61,440 nucleotides of DNA from Acidobacteriota bacterium. GTDB lineage: Bacteria > Acidobacteriota > Blastocatellia > Pyrinomonadales > Pyrinomonadaceae. Shown piece by piece: positions 18,739-26,672 of this stretch (its first letter is position 1; each line of letters begins with the position of its first letter). Where the stretch lies: positions 14,042-75,481 of the forward strand of contig JAFDVJ010000003.1 of NCBI GenBank assembly GCA_018269075.1, given 5' to 3'. A program made the translations under genes and the position numbers. Below the pieces are notes generated by a model. That model worked only from the letters and a program-made list of their open reading frames with translations. It did not search any database and was not told the DNA's origin.

Positions 18739-20094
18739 ATGAAAAGAAATCTACTCGGCTTTGTGTTTCCGGCGCTGTTCGCGCTCGTTTTGGCCGTGAC
18801 GGCGCGGGCCGAAATTTTTATCGCCAATCTGACGGGCGCGCAGGAAGTGCCGGCGGTCACGACCGGTGCGACCGGCTACGCGAGGATCGTTTTGAACGCG
18901 GACGCGGGCACGATCTCCTACACGGTCGTCTTCAGCGGCCTGTCCTCGACCCAGACGGCATCGCATATTCACACCGGCACGATCGGCAACACGGGGGCGG
19001 TGACGATCAATTTCGGCGCGGTCGGCGGCACGGCCGGCACGATCAGCGGTTCGGCGGCGATCACGGCGGGGCAGATCGCGACGCTCCGCGCGCACGGCTT
19101 CTACGTCAACGTCCATTCGACCAATAATCCGAACGGCGAAATTCGCGGGCAGCTCGGCATTCAGCGCCCGCTCGACTACGACGGCGACGGCCGCACCGAT
19201 TTCAGCGTGGTGCGATTTCCGAGCGGCTCGTCGGCGCCGCTCACGTTCTGGAACCTCAATTCGCGGGGCACGGTGCAGAACGCCGTGTGGGGCGACGCGA
19301 ACCGCGATATTCCCGCGCCGGGCGATTACGACGGCGACGGCAAGACGGACATCGCGGTCTATCGCAACGGCGCGAACAACAACGGGCAGGGCGAGTTCTG
19401 GATCCTGCGCAGCTCGGACGGCAACGTTCAATATTACGCGTGGGGCGTCACCGACGACGTTCCGGTCCAGCGCGATTACGACGGCGACGGCATCACCGAC
19501 GCGGCGGTCTTCCGGTACGGCGCGGCCGCGACCGACGTCACCGGCTGGTATATTCGCAACAGCTCGACCGGCACGGTCCGCATCGAGGCCTTCGGTCTGA
19601 GCGGCGACAGCATCAACTCCAGCGATTATCCGATCCCGGGCGATTACGACGGCGACGGCAAATTCGATCTCGCGGTTTACCGCGTCGGTCAGGCACCGAA
19701 CAACGCTTTCATCATCAAGCGAAGCTCCGACAACGCGGTCACCTACACGCCGTTCGGCGTCTTCAGCACGGACTACGTCGTGCCGGGCGATTACGACGGC
19801 GACGGCAAATTCGATCTCGCCGTCGTGCGGTCTTCCGGAACGCTGACGTGGTGGGTTCTCCAGAGCTCGACCGGCACCATTCGCACGACCGTCTTCGGCA
19901 ACGGCAATTCGGATATCCCGATGCAGGGCGATTACGATGGCGACGGCCGAACCGACGCCGGGGTTTATCGCGAAGGCGCGACGGCCGGCGCGCAGAACTC
20001 GTTCTGGGTCTTCCGGAGCCTCGACAACACGTCTTCGACGATCCCGTGGGGCGTAAGGGGCGATTTCCCGGTGAACCGGTTCGACGTTCGCTGA
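18739..20094 (+). CDS. Exported CHRD-domain and FG-GAP repeat protein
   Basis: A 451-residue protein with a signal peptide (residues 1-25), then a CHRD domain at about 26-140 (LTGAQEVPAVTTGATGYA, SHIHTGTIGNTGAV, FYVNVHSTNNPNGEIRGQL). Six FG-GAP/VCBS-like repeats follow to the C-terminus ([27 protein letters not shown]). CHRD domains occur in chordin and in many bacterial secreted proteins of unknown role. The repeat part resembles that of the giant protein at 11895-15740. AAGGAG precedes the ATG. A surface or secreted role is inferred. It converges on the GH105 gene with a shared palindrome between them. Confidence 0.88.
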   Translation: MKRNLLGFVFPALFALVLAVTARAEIFIANLTGAQEVPAVTTGATGYARIVLNADAGTISYTVVFSGLSSTQTASHIHTGTIGNTGAVTINFGAVGGTAGTISGSAAITAGQIATLRAHGFYVNVHSTNNPNGEIRGQLGIQRPLDYDGDGRTDFSVVRFPSGSSAPLTFWNLNSRGTVQNAVWGDANRDIPAPGDYDGDGKTDIAVYRNGANNNGQGEFWILRSSDGNVQYYAWGVTDDVPVQRDYDGDGITDAAVFRYGAAATDVTGWYIRNSSTGTVRIEAFGLSGDSINSSDYPIPGDYDGDGKFDLAVYRVGQAPNNAFIIKRSSDNAVTYTPFGVFSTDYVVPGDYDGDGKFDLAVVRSSGTLTWWVLQSSTGTIRTTVFGNGNSDIPMQGDYDGDGRTDAGVYREGATAGAQNSFWVFRSLDNTSSTIPWGVRGDFPVNRFDVR

Positions 20095-20104
20095 TGGGGA
20101 GAAG

Positions 20105-20152
20105 AGTTTAGGAAGTTTGGGAAGTTTGCGGTTTTCGTAAACTTCCTAAACT
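20105..20152. terminator. Bidirectional terminator-like nonamer palindrome
   Basis: AGTTTAGGAAGTTT (20105-20118) is perfectly complementary to AAACTTCCTAAACT (20139-20152). T residues follow, and the feature lies between two converging genes. The stop codon of the GH105 gene is itself inside the repeat arm. Confidence 0.75.
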
Positions 20153-21243
20153 TTTAATTTTGCAACCTCCGACCCGGCGAGCAGGTACGCGCCGGTGCCG
20201 TAGACTTCCCACGATTCGGCGTCGAAGTTTTTGCGCGGGTCGGCGCCGATCGGCTGCGTCCAGCCGACCTTGTTTTCTTTGGTGACGAGCGTGTTGAGGC
20301 CGGTCCACGCTTTTTTGACGACCGGGAGATATTTTTGGCGGTCGAGAAGCCGGTTGTTGATGCCCCACGCGAGCGCGTAGGTATAAAAGCCCGAGCCGCT
20401 CGCCTCGCCGCCGGGATAGGAATCGGGGTCGAGCAGGCTCGACCGCCAGAGGCCGTCCGCCTGTTGAAGACCGGCGACGCGCTCCATCATTTCTTTAAAG
20501 AGGCTTTCGTAGAAGGCGCGTTTCGGGTAGTCTTTCGGCAGCTCTTTAAGAAGCCGCACGAGCCCGCCCGCGACCCAGCCGTTGCCGCGGCTCCAGAAGA
20601 TCTTGCGGCCGTTGGCCTCTTTTTTTCCTTCGCCCCGGTCATTCCATAAATACGACGCGTCGCGCGCGAAGAGATGCTCTTCCTTATTGAAAAGCCGGTC
20701 GTAAGTCTCCTGAAAAAAGCGGTCGTTCATCTCGAGGTAAGACTTGTCGCCGGTCGTCCGCGCGAGCTTGGCGAGCGTCGGCGGGCCCATAAAAAGCGCG
20801 TCGCACCACCACCAGATGATCCCGTTCTTTTCGCGCTCGGGGCTCTTTTCGGTCTTGATCCGATCGACGGCGGCGATCGTCGGGGCGATCATTTTTTTGT
20901 CCTTTTCGAGCCGGTAAAGATCGATGTAGGTCTGCGCGATCGCGATGTCGTCGGCGTGGTCGAACCGCCGGCCGGGCTGCCAGCCGGTCTTTTCGCCCAT
21001 CGCGTTCAATGCGTCGAGAACTTCCTTCGATTTGGTGGTCTCGTAGGCCGCGAAAACGCCCGCGTAGAACGCGCCGTTCGTCCAGTCGTTGAGCTCGTGC
21101 TTCGGGTTTTTAAGCTGCCACCGGAGCGTTTCGAGCATCCGCGCTTTGATGAATTTGCGGTCGAAAACGTCGGCCGTCTGCGCCTGCAGCGAGACGGCGG
21201 AAAACATTGCGAACAGGATTAGTAAAACGATCGATTTCTTCAT
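20146..21243 (-). CDS. GH105 unsaturated rhamnogalacturonyl/uronyl hydrolase
   Basis: A 365-residue exported enzyme. GH105/GH88 enzymes hydrolyse the unsaturated uronic acid left at the non-reducing end by polysaccharide lyases. Seen: signal peptide at residues 1-21; the DDIAIAQTYIDLY helix near 98; WWWCDALFMGPP near 146; the WSRGNGWVAGG motif near 222; and GSGFYTYALAWGIN near 284, consistent with an (alpha/alpha)6 barrel. It is the last gene of a minus-strand uronate-polymer locus (20146-33474). The product would enter the pathway through KdgF and KduI encoded upstream. The stop codon lies in a nonamer repeat. Confidence 0.88.
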   Translation of the reverse strand: MKKSIVLLILFAMFSAVSLQAQTADVFDRKFIKARMLETLRWQLKNPKHELNDWTNGAFYAGVFAAYETTKSKEVLDALNAMGEKTGWQPGRRFDHADDIAIAQTYIDLYRLEKDKKMIAPTIAAVDRIKTEKSPEREKNGIIWWWCDALFMGPPTLAKLARTTGDKSYLEMNDRFFQETYDRLFNKEEHLFARDASYLWNDRGEGKKEANGRKIFWSRGNGWVAGGLVRLLKELPKDYPKRAFYESLFKEMMERVAGLQQADGLWRSSLLDPDSYPGGEASGSGFYTYALAWGINNRLLDRQKYLPVVKKAWTGLNTLVTKENKVGWTQPIGADPRKNFDAESWEVYGTGAYLLAGSEVAKLKV

Positions 21244-21271
21244 AATTCGAGCTTTGAAATTACGGATGATT

Positions 21272-23716
21272 TTAATTTTTTACCCGGTCCCCGACGATCT
21301 CAAACTCGCCGTTCAATTTTATATCTTCGGACGACGCGCCGATCATCACTTTGAACATTCCGGGCTCGACCGTCCAGCGCATCGCGGCGTCGAGCATTTC
21401 GAGGTCCTCGCGCCCGAGCGTGAACGTGACGGTCTTCGTCTCGTTCGGTTCGAGCGCGACGCGCGCGAAGCCGCGCAGGTTCTTCTCGTAGGTGATGACG
21501 CTCGAGACGACGTCGCGCGTGTAGAGCTGCGCGATCTCGGTGCCGGCGCGCGGGCCGGTGTTTTTGACGTCGAAGCTGACCGTCACCGTGCCGGCGGCCG
21601 TCTGCCGCGCGGGCGCGATCTTCAGATTCGAATAGGCGAACGTCGTGTAGCTCAGGCCGTGGCCGAAATAATAGAGCGCGCCGTTGACGCGCGATTTTTC
21701 GCCTTCCCACTGCGCCCGCGGCTTCGACGGGAAATTGAACGGGAGCTGGCCGGCGGATTTCGGGAACGTGCAGGTCAGCTTGCCGTCCGGGTTGTAGTCG
21801 CCGAACAAAACGTCGGCGATCGCTTCGCCGCCGCGTCCGCCGGGAAACCACGTTTCGAGAATCGCGGGCACATTCTTTGCGACCCAGTTGATGCTCGCGG
21901 GCCGGCCGCCGACGAGCACGACGACGGTCGGTTTGCCGACGGCGTAGACGGCCTTGACGAGCTCGAGCTGGCGGCCCGGCAGATCGAGGCTCGTCCGCGA
22001 CGCGCTCTCGCCGACGGTCAGCGGCTCGGTCCGTTTGAAGGCGGTCGTCTGATCGCCGAGAAAGAGGATCGCGACGTCGGATTTTCGCGCGGCTTCGACC
22101 GCCCTGTCGATCTCCGCCCGTTCGGCGTCGGTCGGCGGCGTCGGCAGGATCTCCTCGTCGGCCCAGTTCAGGCCCGCGATGTCGCAGCCCTTCGCGTAGT
22201 TGACGGTCACGCCGGGGCCGAGCTTCCGGCGAATGCCTTCGAGCGCGGTCACGCCGTCGTTCGCGCGCGAGACGCCGTAGCGGTAGGTCATATTCGAAGC
22301 GTTGTCGGCGTTCGAGCCGATGACGGCGACGGCCTTCAGGTTTTTGGCGAGCGGCAGCGCGTTCCGGTCGTTCTTGAGCAGGACGATGCTCTCGCGCGCG
22401 GCCCGCAGCGCGACCTGCCGGTGGGCCGGCGAATCGACCAGCTTTTCGGTCGCGGCGGCGTCGGCGACGTAGGGCCGGTCGAAGAGGCCGATCGTAAACT
22501 TGACGCGGAGCACGTCGCGGACGCGGTCGTCGAGCGTTTTCATCGGAACCTTGCCCTCGCGGACGAGCTCGCGCAGCGGAAGAATAAAGGTTTCGGGCGG
22601 CGTGAAATTCGTCTTGACGTTCATCCCGCCCTCGATCGCCTGCCGGACGGCGTCTTTCGCGTCCGCGGCGGTGCCGTGCTTCAGATATTGATCTTCGACC
22701 GCGCCGCTGTCGGAGACGACGTAGCCGCGAAAGCCGTATTCCGTGCGGAGCCGGTCGATCAGCCAGTATTTGCTGCTGATGATCGGAATCCCGTCGTAAT
22801 CGTTGTACGACGCCATCACGCCGAGAATCTTTCCTTCCCTGATGACGCGCCCGAACGGCCGGTTGAAGATGTATTCGGCCTCGCGCGGCGAGATCTGCGG
22901 ATCGACGCGGGCGAAGGCCTCGCGCGCGCCCTTGTTGACGCCGTGGACGGCGAAATGCTTGCTCGTCGCGGCGACCTGATAGTTTTCCTGCAAACCTTTG
23001 ACCATCTCGACGCCGAGCGTGCCCGCCAGATACGGCTCTTCGCCGTAAGTGTCCTCGAAACGGCCCCAGCGCTGGTCGCGGCCCATATCCATAATCGGCG
23101 CGTAGATGTTCGTGTAGCCGAGCGCGCGCGCCTCGGCGCCGGTGATCCGGCCGACCTCGCGGACGAGCGCCGGGTCCCACGTCGCGGCGAGCGCGAGCTG
23201 CGACGGAAAGCTCGTCGCCTTGGTGAACGCGACGCCGCGGACGCCCTCGTTGGTGAAATCGACCGGGATGCCGAGCCGCGTTTCCTCGACGAAGAAGCGC
23301 TGCACTTCGTTCATCGCCCAGACGTGTTTTTTGACGTCGACGGCGTACGGGTTGTCCGGGTCGCGCTCGTCCCAGCCGTTGTTCTGCTCGTCGATGTTGG
23401 CGATGCCGTCCTTCCAGATCGCGGTCTTCCATTCGGGCGTCGGGAGCGCGTCCTTCAAAACCCGGTTGTAGCCGTAGAGCGTCGCCGTCTGGTTGGTCTT
23501 TTCTTCGAGCGTCATCTGCCGGAGCAGGTCTTCGACGCGCGCGTCGACCGCGGCCCGCGAATCCTCGTAAACGTCCTTTTTACCGTTTTTGTTGAAATCG
23601 ATCCAGCCGTCGAAATAGATTTTTTTCGACGCGGAAACGCTCGTCTCCTGCGCCCGCAGCACGGGCGCGAAAGCATTCAAAAACAGCACGGCGATCAGCA
23701 AAAGAGATGTTTTCAT
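21272..23716 (-). CDS. GH3 beta-glycosidase
   Basis: An 814-residue exported GH3 enzyme with the (alpha/beta)8 domain, the alpha/beta sandwich and a C-terminal fibronectin-III-like domain. Seen: signal peptide MKTSLLLIAVLFLNAFAP; KHFAVHG near residue 232; the nucleophile aspartate in VVSDSGAVED near 312; and FNFPSKPRAQ near the FnIII start. Bacterial BglX-type enzymes act on beta-glucosides, and some act on xylosides. In this locus it may trim side chains of an uronic-acid polymer. Start 23716 is chosen for the signal peptide; codons further upstream read through an octamer repeat. It is separated from the GH105 gene by 28 bases, so it is probably cotranscribed. Confidence 0.9.
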   Translation of the reverse strand: MKTSLLLIAVLFLNAFAPVLRAQETSVSASKKIYFDGWIDFNKNGKKDVYEDSRAAVDARVEDLLRQMTLEEKTNQTATLYGYNRVLKDALPTPEWKTAIWKDGIANIDEQNNGWDERDPDNPYAVDVKKHVWAMNEVQRFFVEETRLGIPVDFTNEGVRGVAFTKATSFPSQLALAATWDPALVREVGRITGAEARALGYTNIYAPIMDMGRDQRWGRFEDTYGEEPYLAGTLGVEMVKGLQENYQVAATSKHFAVHGVNKGAREAFARVDPQISPREAEYIFNRPFGRVIREGKILGVMASYNDYDGIPIISSKYWLIDRLRTEYGFRGYVVSDSGAVEDQYLKHGTAADAKDAVRQAIEGGMNVKTNFTPPETFILPLRELVREGKVPMKTLDDRVRDVLRVKFTIGLFDRPYVADAAATEKLVDSPAHRQVALRAARESIVLLKNDRNALPLAKNLKAVAVIGSNADNASNMTYRYGVSRANDGVTALEGIRRKLGPGVTVNYAKGCDIAGLNWADEEILPTPPTDAERAEIDRAVEAARKSDVAILFLGDQTTAFKRTEPLTVGESASRTSLDLPGRQLELVKAVYAVGKPTVVVLVGGRPASINWVAKNVPAILETWFPGGRGGEAIADVLFGDYNPDGKLTCTFPKSAGQLPFNFPSKPRAQWEGEKSRVNGALYYFGHGLSYTTFAYSNLKIAPARQTAAGTVTVSFDVKNTGPRAGTEIAQLYTRDVVSSVITYEKNLRGFARVALEPNETKTVTFTLGREDLEMLDAAMRWTVEPGMFKVMIGASSEDIKLNGEFEIVGDRVKN

Positions 23717-23720
23717 AAGC

Positions 23721-23820
23721 GGAAAAGTGGAAAAGTGGAAAAGAGGCAATGGGAAAAGATTCGTTCCTCGACGAAAGCGCAAACTTTTTCACTTTTTCAC
23801 TTTTCCACTTTTCCACTTTC
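23721..23820. repeat. TGGAAAAG octamer palindrome
   Basis: Units of TGGAAAAG at 23721-23744 face complementary CTTTTCCA units at 23782-23820. The element fills the gap between the kduI and GH3 genes. The same unit recurs at the right edge of the window (61418-61440). Confidence 0.85.
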
Positions 23821-23824
23821 ATCC

Positions 23825-24673
23825 TTATTTCAACTGGCAGATGTCGAGCACGTTCATATCGGTGTAGTCGAGATTCTCGCCGCCCATCGCCCAGATGAAG
23901 CAGTAGTTCGACGTGCCCGCGCCCATATGGATCGACCACGGCGGCGAGACGACCGCTTCCGAATCGTTCAGCGGGATCGTTCGCACCTCGTCGGGCTCGC
24001 CCATAAAATGCATCACGCGCTGTTTTTCCTTGAGGTCGAAATAGAAATAGACCTCCGAGCGCCGGTCGTGCAGATGCGGCGGGCAGGTGTTCCAGACGCT
24101 GCCGGGCTTGAGGATCGTCAGGCCCAAAAGAAGCTGCGACGAGCGGCAGACGGCCGGGACGACGTATTGATAGATCGTCCGCTCGTTCGATGTTTCCAAT
24201 GATCCGAGATTCAAGGGAACGGCCTGTTCGATCGAGATATGTTTGAGCTCGAAGGCGGCGTGCGCCGGCGTCGAGGCGAGATAAAACCGCGCCGGATTTT
24301 CCGCGTCGGCGGATTCGAACGCGACGTCGAAACTGCCCATCGGGATATAAAGCCCGTCTTTCGGCGCGAGCTCGAAGCGCCGGCCGTCGACCGTGATGAC
24401 GCCCGTTCCGCTCCCGACGTTGACCGCGCCCAATTCTCTTCGTTCGAGAAACGGCTTGCCTTCGGCCGATTTCGGCTCGGTCTGCGCGGGCAGCGCGACC
24501 GCTTTCGCGACCGGAGCCGCGCCGCCGATCACGAAGCGCTCGTAATGCAGATAGTTCAGGCGGATCTCGTCGGCGGCGAAAAGATCGCCGATCAGATAAT
24601 TTTCGCGGAGCTTTTCGTTCGACGCGCCGTCGATGAAACCGGGATGCGTTGCGTAGTAAGTTTTTCGATACAT
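23825..24673 (-). CDS. kduI: 5-dehydro-4-deoxy-D-glucuronate isomerase
   Basis: A 282-residue cupin enzyme that interconverts 5-keto-4-deoxyuronate and 2,5-diketo-3-deoxygluconate in pectin and alginate-type uronate catabolism. Seen: N-terminal [11 protein letters not shown]; the metal-binding text [16 protein letters not shown] near residue 195, with a further histidine in [11 protein letters not shown]; and C-terminal [11 protein letters not shown]. The length matches the family (about 280). There is no signal peptide, so it acts in the cytoplasm on monomers released by the GH105 enzyme and the lyase. It lies within the minus-strand uronate locus. Confidence 0.93.
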   Translation of the reverse strand: MYRKTYYATHPGFIDGASNEKLRENYLIGDLFAADEIRLNYLHYERFVIGGAAPVAKAVALPAQTEPKSAEGKPFLERRELGAVNVGSGTGVITVDGRRFELAPKDGLYIPMGSFDVAFESADAENPARFYLASTPAHAAFELKHISIEQAVPLNLGSLETSNERTIYQYVVPAVCRSSQLLLGLTILKPGSVWNTCPPHLHDRRSEVYFYFDLKEKQRVMHFMGEPDEVRTIPLNDSEAVVSPPWSIHMGAGTSNYCFIWAMGGENLDYTDMNVLDICQLK

Positions 24674-24697
24674 AAATTATTCCTGTAATGCGACAGT

Positions 24698-24921
24698 TCG
24701 GAGTTTTGAGTCTTGAATGGGGATTACTTTTTTTCACGGATCCGTCGAACCGGGGCAATACTACTGAAATAATTGATAATTGACAATTGAAAGTTGATAA
24801 AGCGCCTTTCGGGATGAACCTTTTTCAATTATCAATTATCAATTTTCAATTATTTCAGCAGTTTTTCTTCGGTTTGCCGAAGCGCCCGTCAAAAACGATC
24901 CCCATTCAGGACTCAGGACTT
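24698..24921. repeat. Nested palindromes: GAGTCTT-type outer, ATTGATA-type inner
   Basis: Outer arms: GAGTTTTGAGTCTTGAATGG (24701-24720) against CCCATTCAGGACTCAGGACT (24901-24920). Inner arms: CTGAAATAATTGATAATTGA (24764 on) against CAATTTTCAATTATTTCAG (ending 24858), with 7-base units (ATTATCA) between. Two repeat types are therefore nested one in the other between the lyase and kduI genes. Confidence 0.8.
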
Positions 24922-24947
24922 TCTTTCTCTATCTTTTCAATTAAAGA

Positions 24948-26159
24948 TCAGTAAAGCAGCGTTTCGAAATCGCCGGCCGGCGGCGGAAGCGCGGCGGCCA
25001 GCGTCCGGAATTTTTCGTCCGTGAAGCGGCGGGCAGCGCGGCGCACGAGCGCGGCCAGCTCTTCGCGTTTGACGGGCTCGATCTGCTGGTACGGCCATTT
25101 TTTCCGGTCGTCGAGATACGGCGCGAGAAATTCGAGCGCCCGGCGGATCGAGCGGCCGTCGGCGGTCTGAAAATTCCAGAGATCGACGCCCGCGCTTTCG
25201 CCGAGCGCGGCGAGCGCGATCAATCCCTGAAGATTCATCACGCTGTAGCTCCACGATTTGGTCCGCGCGAGCTCGAGCGGCTGCCGCCCGTCGGTTTCGA
25301 TCTGGCGGGCGATCCGTTTTTCCCGGGCGTCGCCGAGCACCTTTCGGGCGAGCTCGGTCTGGCCGGTAAAGAGCGCCGCCGCGGCGACCTGGACGTCGTA
25401 ATACGTCCCGTGATTGTTCTTTTCGGCGGCTTCCTGAAGACCGTTTTTGCTCGTCGTGAGCCACGTCAGATACTGTTCGAACCAGCTTCGGAGGCCCTTC
25501 CGATCGTCGTCCGTCCACGCCTTCGAACCGTCGAGCAGTCCGATCGCGTCGATCACGCGCGTCAGGCCGCGCGTTTCGATGATCCCGATCCCGCGGCCCG
25601 TGTTCTGACCCGGAATCGCCTGCGCGAAGTTGAGGTTCGGGTTCATCCGCGTCTTCGCGTCGAGAAACCACAGGCGAAGTATTTCCGCCGCCCGCGATGC
25701 GTAGCGTTCGTCGTCCGTAAAATAATAGGCGAGCGCCAGCCGTTCGACGGCGTCTTCCATCCGGTCGAGCCGCTCGTGGTCGGGAAAGCGTTTGATCTCG
25801 GGATTTCGCTCGCCGTCGCGGCGGATGTAGGGAAGGCCGTCGGGCGTTTTCGGGTTCGGCCAGAAATACGGCGCCTGGCTCATATAATCGCGCTTGTCGC
25901 CGCTCGGCGGGGTCGCTTCCTTGGCGGTGATCGGCAGAATCTCGGTTTTGAGCAGCTTGGCGGCCTCGGCGTCGAGCCGGGCGACGGCCGCTTTGAGCGC
26001 CGGATCGGGCGATTTCGGCGCGCGGGCGCTTTGTTTGCGCGCCGCTAAAACGCGCGCGTCGAGCAGGAAAACGGGCGGCGTTTGGGCCGGCAGGCTTTGC
26101 CGGAAAGCGAGCGACAGCAGCGCGCCGGCGAAAAAAATTATGACTGATCTGATCTTCAT
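24948..26159 (-). CDS. Alginate-lyase-family polysaccharide lyase
   Basis: A 403-residue exported protein of the alginate lyase superfamily (PF05426-like), which cleaves uronic-acid polymers by beta-elimination. Seen: a signal peptide (residues 1-25), the conserved SGDKRDYMSQAPYFWPNP near residue 87, TRMNPNLNFAQAIPG near 190, and the catalytic region KNNHGTYYDVQ near 267. The (alpha/alpha) barrel length is typical. The exact substrate, whether alginate, glucuronan or another uronan, cannot be told from sequence. It is 16 bases from the KdgF-like gene, so the two are likely cotranscribed. Its unsaturated products fit the KdgF-KduI route. Confidence 0.85.
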   Translation of the reverse strand: MKIRSVIIFFAGALLSLAFRQSLPAQTPPVFLLDARVLAARKQSARAPKSPDPALKAAVARLDAEAAKLLKTEILPITAKEATPPSGDKRDYMSQAPYFWPNPKTPDGLPYIRRDGERNPEIKRFPDHERLDRMEDAVERLALAYYFTDDERYASRAAEILRLWFLDAKTRMNPNLNFAQAIPGQNTGRGIGIIETRGLTRVIDAIGLLDGSKAWTDDDRKGLRSWFEQYLTWLTTSKNGLQEAAEKNNHGTYYDVQVAAAALFTGQTELARKVLGDAREKRIARQIETDGRQPLELARTKSWSYSVMNLQGLIALAALGESAGVDLWNFQTADGRSIRRALEFLAPYLDDRKKWPYQQIEPVKREELAALVRRAARRFTDEKFRTLAAALPPPAGDFETLLY

Positions 26160-26175
26160 AAAACGGTTTGGCGCG

Positions 26176-26532
26176 CTATTTCTCCAGAAAATCTTCGCGA
26201 ATCGGCGAAAAGATGTCGATCAGGATCACTTCCTCGTCGAGCATCGTCGCGCCGTGACGGTTTTCGGGCGGAAAATGGAGGACGTCGCCCGGGCCGACGA
26301 TCCGTTCCTCGCCGTCGATGAAAAACCTGACGCGGCCCGCGACGACGAGCGTCATCTGCTCGTGCGGGTGTGTGTGCTCGGGCGTCACCGTGAGCGGCGC
26401 GAACCGGAAACGGCAGACCATCAGATTTTGCCCGACGATCATCTGGCGCTCGATGCCGTCGGCGATTTTTTCGACCGGGACCTTATTCCAGTCGGTGACG
26501 AGCGCGGTAATTTTTATCTCTTCGGCGATCAT
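26176..26532 (-). CDS. kdgF: KdgF-like cupin (unsaturated uronate linearisation)
   Basis: A 118-residue single-domain cupin. KdgF converts unsaturated uronic acid monomers to the linear keto form before KduI. Seen: the metal-binding cupin motif EHTHPHEQMTLVVAG near residue 50, and the second motif GDVLHFPPENRHGATML near 83. It has no signal peptide. The assignment rests on the cupin sequence together with the neighbouring lyase, GH105 and kduI genes; other small cupins would look similar. ATG at 26532. Confidence 0.82.
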   Translation of the reverse strand: MIAEEIKITALVTDWNKVPVEKIADGIERQMIVGQNLMVCRFRFAPLTVTPEHTHPHEQMTLVVAGRVRFFIDGEERIVGPGDVLHFPPENRHGATMLDEEVILIDIFSPIREDFLEK

Positions 26533-26574
26533 AATTTAATGATATAAAGAATTTATTGCGAATGTCGATGTCGT

Positions 26575-26671
26575 TTGATCGTTGATCGCCGTTCGTCGTT
26601 CGTCGTGACCGGTTTAAGGTCCGATCGAAGCGATTCGGCAAAAGAAGCGGCGAACGACGAACGGCGACCGA
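26575..26671. repeat. GTTCGTC heptamer palindrome
   Basis: GATCGCCGTTCGTCGTTCGT near 26584 faces the complement AACGACGAACGGCGACCGAT near 26654. The element fills the gap between the two genes up to the stop of the gene ending at 26673. Confidence 0.75.
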
Positions 26672-26672
26672 T

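Noticed and set aside
21089..24202. Long plus-strand frame opposite the GH3 gene
   Set aside because: It covers the GH3, GH105 and part of the kduI genes in antisense, with no ribosome site and only Arg/Val/Glu-rich text.
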